This document shows positions 24,196 through 35,384 of a stretch of DNA of 64,000 nt, one piece after another. Below the pieces are notes generated by a model. The model saw nothing but the letters and a program-made list of their open reading frames with translations. It searched no databases and was not told where the DNA came from. Numbering within the stretch: the first letter of the stretch is position 1; each line of letters begins with the position of its first letter. Position numbers and translations under genes: made by a program. The DNA is from Prochilodus magdalenae (Eukaryota > Chordata > Actinopteri > Characiformes > Prochilodontidae): positions 35,001-99,000 of the forward strand of contig JAMWET010002884.1 in NCBI GenBank assembly GCA_024036415.1, in the 5' to 3' direction.

Positions 24196-24880
24196 ACATC
24201 ACACCACACACAGTGAGCTAAAAGAGTAGAAACTGACCACTCTGAATCGTCCTGCTCTAGGATAGCTTGTGAAGGTGGAAAAGTTTTACCAGCTTGTTCT
24301 ACCCGACTTTCAGGATGGGACTCTGGGTCAAACCAGTACATCAGAACCAGTTCCACTGTAAGAATAGCCACAGTGGTGTGGGGGCGGAACTTGTAGTTGG
24401 ATGCCGCTCTGGCTGTTGAAAGCAGCTTAAAGACACAGCAGCTCAGGAGAAAAATAATGTGTTTCAGGAAATTTGAAGTATGTAAATCAATATGAGCCCA
24501 AAAATAAAATAATTGTGAGCATGGTATGTATAAATGGTATGTACAATATAGTGTAAAGTCTCAGACAGAAAAGTTTTATACAAGACCAATGCAGTACATG
24601 TTTAACCTGTAAAAATGCTATAAAGCATTTTAAATATACAAATAAACAAACACACAGTAAAACAGATGAAATATAATATATAATATTATAATAAATAATA
24701 TAAATAAGAAATATAAATAAACAAATAACACATACTTTTATAAGAGAAGGCAACAACCTACATTTAATGCAACATGATGGAAATATGATTTCGTTCCAGT
24801 TTGGAGTATTTTTATTTTATCCATTCATCATAAAATTGCACAATGTACAGGGACAGCAGCTGAATTCCAATGATGTTTAA
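24196..24880. other. Unassigned AT-rich sequence
   Basis: No gene or recognised element; AT-rich near 24640-24730. Confidence 0.4.
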
Positions 24881-24881
24881 A

Positions 24882-24938
<57 letters not shown>

Positions 24939-24977
24939 TAATAATAATAATAACAATAATAATAATAATAATAATAG
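24882..24977. repeat. (AAT)n microsatellite
   Basis: About 32 ATA/AAT units with a few AAC interruptions. Confidence 0.97.
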
Positions 24978-26672
24978 GTCTCCCTGAGGAGAGATATGGA
25001 AATGGCTAAATTTACTAGGATAAAAACACTGTTTATTATATTATCATAATACATATACATAATTCCAGTCAGTACCTTAAAAGGAGGCAGTCAGGGTTGG
25101 CACCCAAATGGCTTTTCCTTCTCAGGCACCAATAACTAAAGTCAATTAGCTCTATAGCTTTATACTATACACTTGTATCAAGCCACTTCCTCTTCTGACA
25201 TCAGTAATTTAAAAACTAAATTATTAAACGGTTCATTTTCCACATATATATGTCTAGTATATCATTTTTTACCCCTGCAGTCCAAAGACTTTCTGGATTT
25301 ACTGATTTACCAAAAGCAGCATCACAGTTTATTTTTACATGACGGTTTTCCAAGATTGCTTTAGGGCGTATAATTGAACAGCCTGATATAGCTCAATGAC
25401 CTTTGACCTGATTGGCTGCCTAAAGTTGTGATTGTGAGTTAACCTAACTAATTAGTGAACCAAAAATGCTTAGGCCAACTATAAATGTTACATCCAAGTG
25501 TGTATCTATTGTAATGAGGCAGTTACTCTGGGCAGTACTGGATAAGACCAGCAGCCCCCACCTCCAGCAGCTCAGCCCTGGTTTGCTGGGTGTAATGTAT
25601 TGTAATAATATAATAAATAATAATTAATATGATTTGTAATATTGCCAGAGGGCGGATAGAGTTCAGGTTTTGGGACGGGCTTGTCTGCACCATGTAACTT
25701 CTGGTGTAACGTTGAGGCTGAAGCAGCTTGCATCTGCAGAGTGGCTTTAATAAGAGTCCAGACAGACAGGGGTCAAAACACGGACAGGCACACGGACTCA
25801 GGCTAATCAGCAAATCAGAGGACATCATCACGTAGATCAACTCAAATTCAGAGAGGGCACAGGAGCATGAATGGAGTCCTCACAACTGGTGGAGAGAACA
25901 GGTGGAGTCACTATCTAGACACATGGTCTAAAAATCTGACTCCGTCTCTGCTTCTGTGAGTGAATGGAGCTAATAAAGGGGTCCTATGATAATCTGTTCA
26001 TGGTTGTATCATAATAAACATCAAGCGCTTCCACAGTAACAGCATTTCTGTTGTACACTGAACTCCATCCTGAGTTTCTGTAGGTGTAACTGTTTACCTT
26101 TCAGTAAATTAAATGTATGGCTGTTTTAACAAGACTACAGTGTCATTAATGTGAAGCACCACTCCGAGTATTGAGAGCTCCCCCTTGTAGAGAACCACCC
26201 ACCTGCTAAACATGAGGGAGTGAGTGAGTTACAAGCCAGGCCTATGAGGTGCCTAGCATATAGGCATACTCAAGACTGTGCTAATGTCCTGAGTTTTAGT
26301 GTAAGTGAGTCTCCAGCTTATAGGGTGTGGTGCAGTGTTAAACAAAAGTTGATGACATATTGCAAAAAACGTAAGACGAACTTTATTTTTTTATGAAATG
26401 TAATAAATAATCAAATGAATTAAATAAATCAATAAATACATAAATAAAAATAAATAAATAAAATAAAGTAAAGGAAAGGAAAAAGGATACTAATTTAAAA
26501 ATAATAACAGAAAATAAAAGAAAGAGAGAAGAAAATAAATATAAAAAATAATAAAATGAAATAAATAAATAAGTACAAATAAATAAATAAAATAAATTGA
26601 TAAAAAAAATAAAACTAATTTAAAAATAATAAAAGATGGCACTTGTGTGCACTACAATAGATATGGTCATAT
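24978..26672. other. Unassigned sequence with A-rich tail
   Basis: No exon found. About 25680-25870 (TTTAATAAGAGTCCAGACAG, GGGGTCAAAACACGGACAGG) loosely resembles the dispersed family at 34.2 and 46.9 kb. From 26365 to 26640 the sequence is AAATAAATAAA-type simple repeat. Confidence 0.45.
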
Positions 26673-26676
26673 TTAA

Positions 26677-27035
26677 AGGAGCGATTTGTAAAGTAATGCA
26701 ACCTGTCAAATTCATATTTCAAACTTATAGAGGTCACATATCACTGAAACGGTCTGGTACCCCCTTCACTGTTAGCATTTACTGCTGTTTACTTACCAGG
26801 TTTAAAGAATCATTATGGGTTCATCATCAAACTTCATCCCTTTACTCTCCAAGAGTATAGGACAGCAATATGAGCCAGGGCTAGCTGGTTAGCATGCTAA
26901 CTTCAGTAGATAGCTCTGTGGTACGAAACATAAACGTCTATGATGCACCATCAAAATCATTAGTTATTTCTTCACATGATATTTATGGTTTAAGTTCAGT
27001 TTCATGTTTAACTACAAATATTACAGATGGCACCT
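26677..27035. mobile_element. MITE with TTAA target duplication
   Basis: A 359-bp element flanked by TTAA at 26673-26676 and 27036-27039. Termini AGGAGCGATTTGTAA and (inverse) AGGTGCCATCTGTAA pair with three mismatches. The TTAA duplication points to the piggyBac or Kolobok type. No transposase coding inside. Confidence 0.8.
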
Positions 27036-27039
27036 TTAA

Positions 27040-27725
27040 GTTGAGGACATGTTGATTTATTTTCACCTGGAAAATGAACAAAATGAAAATTGACTGGAGA
27101 GGTTTAACAATTTGCATATGACTGTCAGTGGACTGTATGTTTGATTGATCCGATTCTTTCTTAGGTAACGCAAATAAGCATCCCTTTCTCATAATGGCCG
27201 AGCAGAGCTGAGATGGGAGACCACTGGCTGTGAGGAGGGTGTTGTGGCTAGCAGAGGGATGAGTTTTTATAGGAAATATTATCTTATGGAGAAAAAAAAA
27301 TTCATTGCTTCGAGTGCAATAGCATCTTTCCCAGCTTCTAAAAGCCTGGGTCAGCAGTTCACATGATGCACAGTAATGCTGCATGTGAATTGACTGTGTG
27401 TGTGTGACAGAGAGAAAAGAGAGAGGGAGAGAGAGAGTGAGAGAGAGGTGCACAGGGTTTGATGTTTATGTGCCCTTAAGAGACCAGATAGCCTGAGGCA
27501 AGATCAAGATTGTCACGCGAGCTTGTGTATGTGTGTGTGGAGGGGTGTGCGTGTGTGCGGGTGTGCCTGTGCGCATGTGTGTGTGACTGCTCAACCGTAT
27601 TCATATATATGCAAGTTGAATCCGTATGTTTCCTGGTATGTAATTCACACTATAAGCTGTGGATGCTATTACAGCTATTACAGCTGTATGCTACGGTTTG
27701 GGCAGGTGAACACAAGTAAACATAA
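27040..27725. other. Unassigned sequence with short TG/GA tracts
   Basis: GA runs at 27415-27448 and TG-rich sequence at 27525-27590; otherwise unremarkable. No gene recognised. Confidence 0.4.
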
Positions 27726-27816
27726 TCTTTTAAAACATTAGTTTCCTGCTGCTTTTCACTGTTACTTGCAATTTGTTTCATTTAAAAAAACAAATACAGA
27801 AAATAAAATAAAAATA
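27726..27816. repeat. 91-bp direct repeat, left copy
   Basis: Identical over 91 bases to 28430-28520 (starts TCTTTTAAAACATTAGTTTC, ends AATAAAATAAAAATA). The two copies bracket the duplicated segment 27821-28429. Confidence 0.95.
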
Positions 27817-27820
27817 AAAA

Positions 27821-28429
27821 ATATGGATTATTACTGTTTTATTACAGGTAATAACACAAAATGCCATCATAGTTCAAATCACCAAAAATAATCTCTATGT
27901 ATACAGGCTTTACAAGTTCGCTCCCAGGTAATGCCACAGCTGTCCATGTCCATAGCGCCCAGTCAGCATAACTGGTCTCCCTTTCTCTAATAACACTTTA
28001 CAATACGGGAACGTCTATTCTGAGGGAGTTCAAGTACACATGTGAGGACATTCATGCATTGAGTTGCTTGTGGTGAGGCTCAGCTTATTACTCCACAGCA
28101 GAGCAGCATTAATATACAAATTAACTAAACATAACTTATAAATATATTAAATATACAGTAAACAATATACACTAAATATATTCACAACATGCAGAATACA
28201 CAGACACAGGAGGGTCCTGTGTAGAAATCTGATACACACAGTATATTAAACAAGGATAATGTGTGTGTGTGTGTTTGTATGCGTGTGTGTGTGTGTGTGT
28301 GTATGTGTGTGTGGGTGTATGCATGTGTGAATGTGTGTATGTGTGTGTGTGTATGTGTATGTGTACGTGTGTGTGCGTGTGTGTGTGTGTGTGTGTGTGA
28401 ATGTGTGTATGTGTGTGTGTGTATATGTG
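27821..28429. repeat. Duplicated segment, copy 1 (with TG tract)
   Basis: About 440 bp (ATATGGATTATTACTG to ACAAGGATAATG) nearly identical to 30074-30513, with roughly a dozen differences, followed in both copies by a TG microsatellite (28258-28429 here). Non-coding. Confidence 0.95.
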
Positions 28430-28520
28430 TCTTTTAAAACATTAGTTTCCTGCTGCTTTTCACTGTTACTTGCAATTTGTTTCATTTAAAAAAACAAATA
28501 CAGAAAATAAAATAAAAATA
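28430..28520. repeat. 91-bp direct repeat, right copy
   Basis: Identical to 27726-27816. Begins right at the end of the TG tract with the shared word GTCTTT. Confidence 0.95.
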
Positions 28521-28987
28521 CATTTTAAAATAACAAAAAATAATAATCAATAAGCAAAAGAAAATAAATATAAAACCATAATAAAATGAAACAAAAATTA
28601 AAAAAATAATTAATATAAAATAAATTAAAGTAAAAAAAGAAAATAAATGTAGAAAATAAGAAAATTAAATGAAAAAATAATAAAATAAAGCAAAGAAAGA
28701 ATAAAAATAAATGTAGTAAATAATAAAATAAATAAATACATAAATAAAAACAAATTTTAAAAAAGTAAAGGAAAAAAGAAAACTAATTTAAAAATAATAA
28801 AAGAAAATAAAAGAAAGAAAGTAAGAAAATAAATGATCAAAATAATAAACTGAAATAAATAAATAAAAATAAATAAATAAATTAATTAATTAATGAAATT
28901 GAAGGAAAAAAGAAAACTAATTTAAAACTAATAAAAGAAAAGAAAATAAATAGATGAATGAATAAATATATAAATAAATAAATAATT
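28521..28987. repeat. A-rich simple repeat (AAATAA type)
   Basis: Nearly 470 bp of AAAATAAAT variants on the plus strand. No gene. Confidence 0.9.
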
Positions 28988-29823
28988 GTGGCTATTGGAC
29001 ACCCTACTAAGCAAATACCTAGAAACACCTCCTTTACCCAACATGACAGCTTCCAAACCCTTTTTATAGCCACCTGGAGTCTATGGCTGTGTTTAGGATT
29101 TTTCATTCTCTCTTCCCTACAGAATGTTTTGCGATATTCTTCGGCCGTATTTTAATCGCAGCATGTTTAAAGCCTGTTTAAATGTTTTTTTTCGGGGTGC
29201 CATAGTTGTTGGTGTGTGATGTGGTGCCATAATATGCTATGCAGTTCCCTCTAGACATCTCTTACCCAACATTGCACTATATCTAGCCCAAAGTTCACAC
29301 TAGAGGAAGAAACGCTCTTCCACAGCAACCACTTCTCTTAGCTGCCTGAAATGCTTTGTCGGAATTCCAGCCCTTTCCTCTGCTAAGGTGACATCATCTC
29401 GTAACACAGTCCTCATTGCCTGCCTACATTATCCACACTGCTTACACAGCAATTTAGCATCTCTGACTGACCGGACTAAACAATCAAACAATGAAACTGT
29501 TCACTAATTAAATCAGTACATTTAATTAAGCTCATGAAATATGGATGAAAGTATGAATATCATAATTTATTCGAAACTCTGGAGCGTTAGGGCACATTGT
29601 AGTTCCACTCCTGTGTTATATGTCTGCGTTTTTTGATTTTGTATGTCAGTATTTCTGTATTTTACTTCTGACTTCTTCTCACGATCACACCACTTCCTGT
29701 TGGTTCATGCCAGCGGGCAGATTTGATTGGCCGTGTGGAGTAATTGCTGCCACACGAGTTGATTGATTAGCTGATATGAGAGAATGACTCTGCTGCACTT
29801 CTCACATTCACTGCACTGCATTG

Positions 29824-29871
<48 letters not shown>

Positions 29872-30073
29872 GTTCTGATGGAAGTGTAATTTCATTCCGC
29901 TTCAATTTTACCCTGCTGAAAAACGTGTCCCACTTATATCGTAACTGCCCTATCTGGGGGAGGACGGGTTCTCGGTTTGCTCTTGTTAAGGTTCCAGGTA
30001 ACACCCCCTATTCTCTTCCTGTTATAATATACTGAACATATTTTCTGATTATTTTGGGATCATTTTGATTAGA
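28988..30073. other. Unassigned sequence with a dispersed-repeat copy
   Basis: About 29285-29430 is copy 2 of the dispersed repeat at 24055-24195. A (CT)n microsatellite lies at 29827-29867. About 28985-29080 (GTGGCTATTGGACACCCTAC) may be a transposon edge, but this could not be confirmed. No exon recognised. Confidence 0.45.
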
Positions 30074-30579
30074 ATATGGATTATTACTGTTTTATTACAG
30101 GTAATAACACAAAATGCCATCATCGTTCAAATCACCAAAAATAATCTCTATGTATACAGGCTTTACAAGTTCGCTCCCAGGTAATGCCACAGCTGTCCAT
30201 GTCCATGGCCCCAGTCAGCATTACTGTTCTCCCTTTCTCTAATAACACTTTACAATACGGGAACGTCTGTTCTGAGGGAGTTCAAGTACACATGTGAGAA
30301 CATTCATGCATTGAGTCGCTTGTGGTGAGGCTCAGCTTATTACTCCACAGCAGAGCAGCATTAATATACAAATGAACTAAACATAACTTATAAATATATT
30401 AAATATACAGTATACCATATACACTAAATATATTCACAACATGCAGAATACACAGACACAGGAGGGTCCTGTGTAGAAATCTGATACACACAGTATATTA
30501 AACAAGGATAATGTGTGTGTGTGTGTTTGTAAGCGTGTGTGTGTGTGTGTATGTGTGTGTGGGTGTATGCATGTGTGAA

Positions 30580-30615
<36 letters not shown>

Positions 30616-30619
30616 CATG

Positions 30620-30678
<59 letters not shown>

Positions 30679-30691
30679 AAGTGTGTGTGTA

Positions 30692-30749
<58 letters not shown>

Positions 30750-30750
30750 T
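30074..30750. repeat. Duplicated segment, copy 2 (with long TG tract)
   Basis: Counterpart of 27821-28429. The TG microsatellite (about 30511-30748) is longer here and ends GTGTCTTTAAAAGTATAAA, so the word GTCTTT also marks this junction. Confidence 0.95.
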
Positions 30751-30930
30751 TTAAAAGTATAAACACACACACACACACACATTCACACACACACACATAC
30801 ACACATTCACACATGCATACACCCACACACACATACACACACACACACACACACACTTACATACACACACACATACACACACACTTGCATACACACATTC
30901 ACACATGCATACACACATTCACACACACAC
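30511..30930. repeat. Inverted TG/CA microsatellite pair
   Basis: About 240 bp of (TG)n with TATG, GCATG and GAATG interruptions, a 15-bp AT-rich centre near 30749-30763, then about 165 bp of (CA)n with the complementary interruptions (ATTCACACATGCATACAC). It forms a long imperfect hairpin. His/Thr-rich and Cys/Val-rich frames on the two strands are artefacts. Confidence 0.9.
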
Positions 30931-30931
30931 A

Positions 30932-31012
30932 GAACCAACGGAACACTAAGCACGGTTGTAAGTCGCTCTGGATAAGCGTGTCTGCTACATGCCTTAAATG
31001 TAAATGTAAGTT
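30932..31012 (+). mobile_element. SINE 3' tail fragment
   Basis: CCAACGGAACACTAAGCACG followed by TTGTAAGTCGCTCTGGATAA and TGCTACATGCCTTAAATG. The same tail and preceding 25 bases recur at 63817-63880; the tRNA head is missing. Confidence 0.75.
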
Positions 31013-31973
31013 TATTAAGTACACTCAAATGAATAAGTCTGCAGTTCTTCTCCTGAGAATTCACACTCAGAAATATTTACACGCATCAGGAGCAAGTCTA
31101 AAAACACAAAAGCTGTACCAGACTGACTCTGTTGGCCTCTCAGCCGACCTCAGGCAGTCAGTCTGCTAAACCCATACACAAGCGCAATACAGGTCTTAAC
31201 AAGGCCTGAGGCTATGAAGCCACACCGGCCTATACACACCATACCTTTGCTGCCCTTTCTTTTTATACCAGTAGCCCCTCCCACGCTAGGCTTGGGTGAT
31301 ACCATTATGACATTAAAAGGGTGACATGGAAAAATATATGAAAAACATTGTGTATATATGCACATATACATCAATGCAATACCTTCTCATTAACACAACG
31401 TGTTCCTTTCTATACAGGTAGTGCTGTGATGTTCCCCCTTTCCCTGGGTCTCATGGGCTCACCCGGACTAGCAAACCTACACCGGCATTCTTATACCTAC
31501 AATATGTCAGGTAAGTAAACCCAGATTCTGTTTTAAATATGAAAGTGTTTAGTGAGAAGTGTACAGCTGTTCTGCTGATGTGTTAGCATCATCACAACTT
31601 TATTATCACAAATATAATAATAAAATCTAATACAGATAATCATAAAGATCAAACTTCACTTTACTCATACTGGTATTTAATTCTTAAAAAAAAAACAAAT
31701 ATAATTACACTAATTATTATAGCATCCCGATAATACAGAACTAGCCAAACCATTATGATCACTCACAGGTGAAGCATATGTTACTGATTATGTCATAACA
31801 ACCGTTGTGAGCTTGTGAAGGTCTGGGCTACATAAGACAAACAGTCGCATCTCAAAGTCAACGTGTTATATGCAGAGAAATGGGCAGGTGTGAAGACTGG
31901 GTCAGAGCAAGGCTTGTACGGAGCTCCTGGTCGGCAATGATGAGCACAGGCATCAACTGTGGAGAGTGGGCAC
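31013..31973. other. Unassigned sequence
   Basis: No exon or mobile element recognised. The few open frames are under 120 codons and resemble nothing. Confidence 0.4.
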
Positions 31974-32195
31974 TAGGGCTGCCACCTTTTAGAAATGAAA
32001 ATGGGGGGGCGTGGTCATGCGAGAGTGACATGTGTTCAAAATCGCGGGAGATTGTGATTATTCATCTGTGTGTAACAGACGTGTATATCGGACATATGGA
32101 ACAAATCGCGTCCTGTATGGGTTTAATATGGGACGCTACATTTAATTGCCAAATAAAGGTCGATTCTGTATTTTACAAGACGGGTGGCAACCCTA
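31974..32195. mobile_element. hAT-type MITE, copy 1
   Basis: 222 bp with termini TAGGGCTGCCACC and GGTGGCAACCCTA, flanked by an 8-bp target duplication with one mismatch (GTGGGCAC at 31966-31973, GTGGGTAC at 32196-32203). Inside: TTTAGAAATGAAAATGGG at one end, CCAAATAAAGGTCGATTCTG near the other. An 8-bp duplication is the mark of hAT elements. No transposase. Confidence 0.9.
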
Positions 32196-32842
32196 GTGGG
32201 TACTGGGTCATTGTTTTATAATAGCAATCAGTAAATCAAAAGCAATCAAATTGGACCAGATGAAATGATTGGCTGGCCTACCTGTTTGTCTAATAACCTA
32301 CCTCACACCCTGACCACACGGATGTGCCCATTTGCACCGAGTCTGCAGTTCTACACTACAATCGAAAGACACAAGTTACCCACAGGTACCAACAACAGCT
32401 TATCCTGCTAAGAAAAGACAGGCAGAAGAAGAAGAGGCTTGGGAGGTGATGATAGTTGTCAACGTAGCTCTTTATGTAGCTGCAGTGTGTACTAGCCCAG
32501 TGCTAGTGCTAGCTAAGCTGTAGGTGTAACTAGCTAGCTGTGTTTTTTCTTGTATGTAATCTGTGTGTGTAGATCTTCGACAATGTCTGCATGGTAGATT
32601 TGAGCAAGTGTCGTTTGATGGTAGTTATGTTAGGTTAGTCTATATTAGCATTTTACAAACAAGGTGGTGTAGCTAGCTAGCTAGCTAGCTAGCCTTCTTT
32701 TTTGTATTTCCACCAGAAAGACTTGATTAAGTCTTAAGAATTAAAGATTTATTACAGAATTAAAGAACCACAGTTCATGTAGGTCCTGTCCTAGACTTCG
32801 GTTAGGAAGCATTGAACAGATCCTGCCAGATAGTCATAGCAG
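32196..32842. other. Unassigned sequence
   Basis: No gene recognised; a (GCTA)n run of about six units near 32670-32694. Confidence 0.4.
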
Positions 32843-33090
32843 TAGGGTTGCCACCTTTCAGAAATGAAAATAAATGACGGGGGTGGGGCGGTGGGGCGTT
32901 TCAAGTTTGTGTGACATTTCCGAACGTGTGTATTGGACGTTTACCGACACAGTCCCGGAGAGGGGGGCGGGCAGTGAAGGTGGGGGTGATGGGGGTGGTG
33001 TAGATTGTGATCATTCATGTATGTGTGACAGATGAGTGTATTGGACATTTACGAAAATACGGAACAATTACAGGACGGGTGGCAACCCTA
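32843..33090. mobile_element. hAT-type MITE, copy 2
   Basis: 248 bp, termini TAGGGTTGCCACC and GGTGGCAACCCTA, flanked by a perfect 8-bp duplication CATAGCAG (32835-32842 and 33091-33098). Interior shares CAGAAATGAAAATAAA and GTGATCATTCAT with copy 1. Confidence 0.95.
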
Positions 33091-33100
33091 CATAGCAGGG

Positions 33101-33374
33101 TGTAGCGGTTTACGAGCACTTGGCTATTGCGCATGTGCGCTGAGCTGTAGCTCTCTGCGCGGGACGAAGGAGCTAGTTGTAGCCTAGCCTCCCGTCTGAT
33201 GCAGCTGCTTCTAAGCTACTCCGGACAGTAATGGTGAAATGTGTGGTTGCTTGGGCCAATAAACGCCACTTCTACCCCGCATGGAGTGTGTCCTGGGCGT
33301 GTATCTTTAGAGAGTCCCGGGACCAGGGCCTTTTCCCGTGTCTGGCTCCTGCACCGCACCTTTTCACCCTTACA
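33101..33374 (+). mobile_element. Probable solo LTR
   Basis: 274 bp starting TGTAGCGG and ending CCCTTACA (TGTA...TACA), flanked by a 4-bp duplication AGGG (33097-33100 and 33375-33378). It contains AATAAA near 33260 followed by GC-richer sequence, in keeping with an LTR that holds a polyadenylation signal. No second copy or internal retrotransposon part is in the window, so a solo LTR left by recombination is the simplest reading. A four-base duplication alone is weak evidence. Confidence 0.5.
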
Positions 33375-33378
33375 AGGG

Positions 33379-34240
33379 GCAAAGCCAACTGGGGAAATGT
33401 CGGTATCTGAAAGTCAGCAGAACAGGTACCTAAAGACAGGTGGAGGCTGACGATCGACGGTCAATGTAATAAACAAATTAGTGTCATAGCATTGGAGTCT
33501 TCTCGGCAGAGCTTGCGCTAAGCTTCTATTCAAAGGGAAAGATCCTTCAGGTTCCGTACCTTAGGCCTTCAAGACTGTTGTGCTGTCAGAATCACCTACT
33601 CCAGCCCTAACAGTAGGGATGTTAAGCATGCAAGGTCGCCAGAAACATGGTGCTGTTTCACTTAAGGGCTCTTTCCCATCACACACAAGGTCGTCAGATT
33701 CATGGATTTCCCAATAAGTCCGTCTGGTTTCTGAGCACAGCGCGGGTGGAATTTACATTACATAGCTGCTCGTTTTTTGACTGTACTACTTTCTAAATGT
33801 CGTGCAGCCACAGAAAAACGTTGCTCTGGTACATTTAAAAACTACTTGCCTTGTGACTGTATATCGATCCTGATCTTGAATAGCTGGAAAGCCAAGGGCG
33901 CACGAGCATGAACAGAGAGAGAAGGAGCAGAAAGAGTATGGCTCTGTCGGTGGCGGTGCTGATAGACAGCCTAAAGCATCCTGATCATTCCAAACCTGGA
34001 AGAGGACAAACATGCACATAACACCAGAGAATGGAACCTCTCTAGGCAGACACTGATAACTATTCATTCAAAGACTGTTTTTACAAAAACTAGGTGTAGG
34101 TGGACTTCTATAGCCCAACAATTCTCCAAGTTTATACTTGAGAGGCTGTAGATTTCTACAATCCAACAAATCTCAAGTTTCACTTCTGAGAGCAGGTCCA
34201 TTTATACAGTCCGGCAAATCTGAAGGGACCTGAAAGAAAG
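33379..34240. other. Unassigned sequence with a 3-copy tandem repeat
   Basis: No gene recognised. At 34097-34223 three diverged copies of a roughly 50-bp unit occur (GGACTTCTATAGCCCAACAA, GATTTCTACAATCCAACAAA, CATTTATACAGTCCGGCAAA). Confidence 0.5.
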
Positions 34241-34656
34241 ATCTTGTCAGGAACAAAGAACTTGGATCGATGCATGCAGAGCTAAAAGTCAGATGAGCTT
34301 TATTAAACAATCAGGTAGTTGAACATAGCACCAAAGCACGACCAATCATGGAGGGAGAAAGCAAGATCAGAGTCAAGGGACAGGCTAAAGTCAGAACCAG
34401 AGTAGTAAGACAGCGAGATAACCAATGTAGAAGGGGATGACAAGGAGAGTGGTCAGAGGAGCGAAAGCCAAACAGTAGATCAGAACAGAAACAGCCGACA
34501 GGGATAAGGAAGAGAGCGGTACTCAAGGAACGAAGAGGGGTCAGAACCAGAGTCAAGAACCCACAGGAGAAGACCCTCAGAACTGCAAACAGGGTTTGGC
34601 AAAACTTCATTATGAGTGTGTGTGCGCGCGTGTGAGCCCGTGTGTGTGTGTATATA

Positions 34657-34711
<55 letters not shown>

Positions 34712-34781
34712 ATATATGTGTGCGTGTGTGTGTGCGTGTGTATATATGTATGTGTGTGTGTGTGTGTGTGTGTGTGCGTGC

Positions 34782-34825
<44 letters not shown>

Positions 34826-34888
34826 GTGCGCGTGTGCGTGTGCGTGTGTGTATGTGCCCATATGTGTGTGTGTGTGTGTGTGTGCGCA

Positions 34889-34950
<62 letters not shown>

Positions 34951-35275
34951 TGTGTGTGTGTGTGTGTGTGCGCGTGTGTGTGTGTATGTGCGTGTGTGTA
35001 TGTGCGCGTGTGTGTGTGTATATGTGTGTGTGTGTATATGTGTGTGTGCGTGTGTGTATGTGCGCGTGTGTGTGTGTATATGTGTGTGTATGTGCCATAT
35101 CCAGACTGGGTGATTGAAGACACGTGTATTAATACTAGACCTAAAATGGTATGACTGGTAGACTGAGGACATGTGGGTGTGACATCATTGGGTGATGAAC
35201 TCTGGGAAGTTGAGTTCGAGAGAGCTGCGGAGTCAAGGAAACCCGGAAGCGTGACAGATCTACAGATAGATCCTA
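34241..35275. mobile_element. Dispersed element, copy with inserted TG tract
   Basis: Left part (GCATGCAGAGCTAAAAGTCAGA, TTTATTAAACAATC, GAGAGCAAGATCAGAG-like blocks) and right part (GGACATGTGGGTGTGA, CTCTGGGAAGTTGAG, ACCCGGAAGCGTG) are collinear with 46860-47345. Between them lies a 484-bp TG microsatellite absent from the other copy. Non-coding; I cannot place its class. Confidence 0.65.
34612..35095. repeat. Compound (TG)n microsatellite, 484 bp
   Basis: TG units with TATATG, GCGTG and CGCG interruptions in recurring patterns. Six long open frames on both strands (His/Thr or Cys/Val-rich) are artefacts of the repeat. Confidence 0.97.
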
Positions 35276-35384
35276 GATCCAACCAGATAAACAGTCAAAA
35301 AGTCAAAACCTACTAAGGTACATTGCTTTACCCTCCGATTTGTGATTGGGTAATGGTTTCAGACCTGATGGTTCAGGAACTAGC
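35276..35384. other. Short unassigned spacer
   Basis: Nothing recognised between the TG-bearing element and the Tc1 relic. Confidence 0.3.

Noticed and set aside
30424..30856. His/Thr-rich and Cys/Val-rich frames in TG/CA tracts, also at 28246-28485 and 34311-35282
   Set aside because: Direct translations of dinucleotide repeats; open in several frames on both strands.
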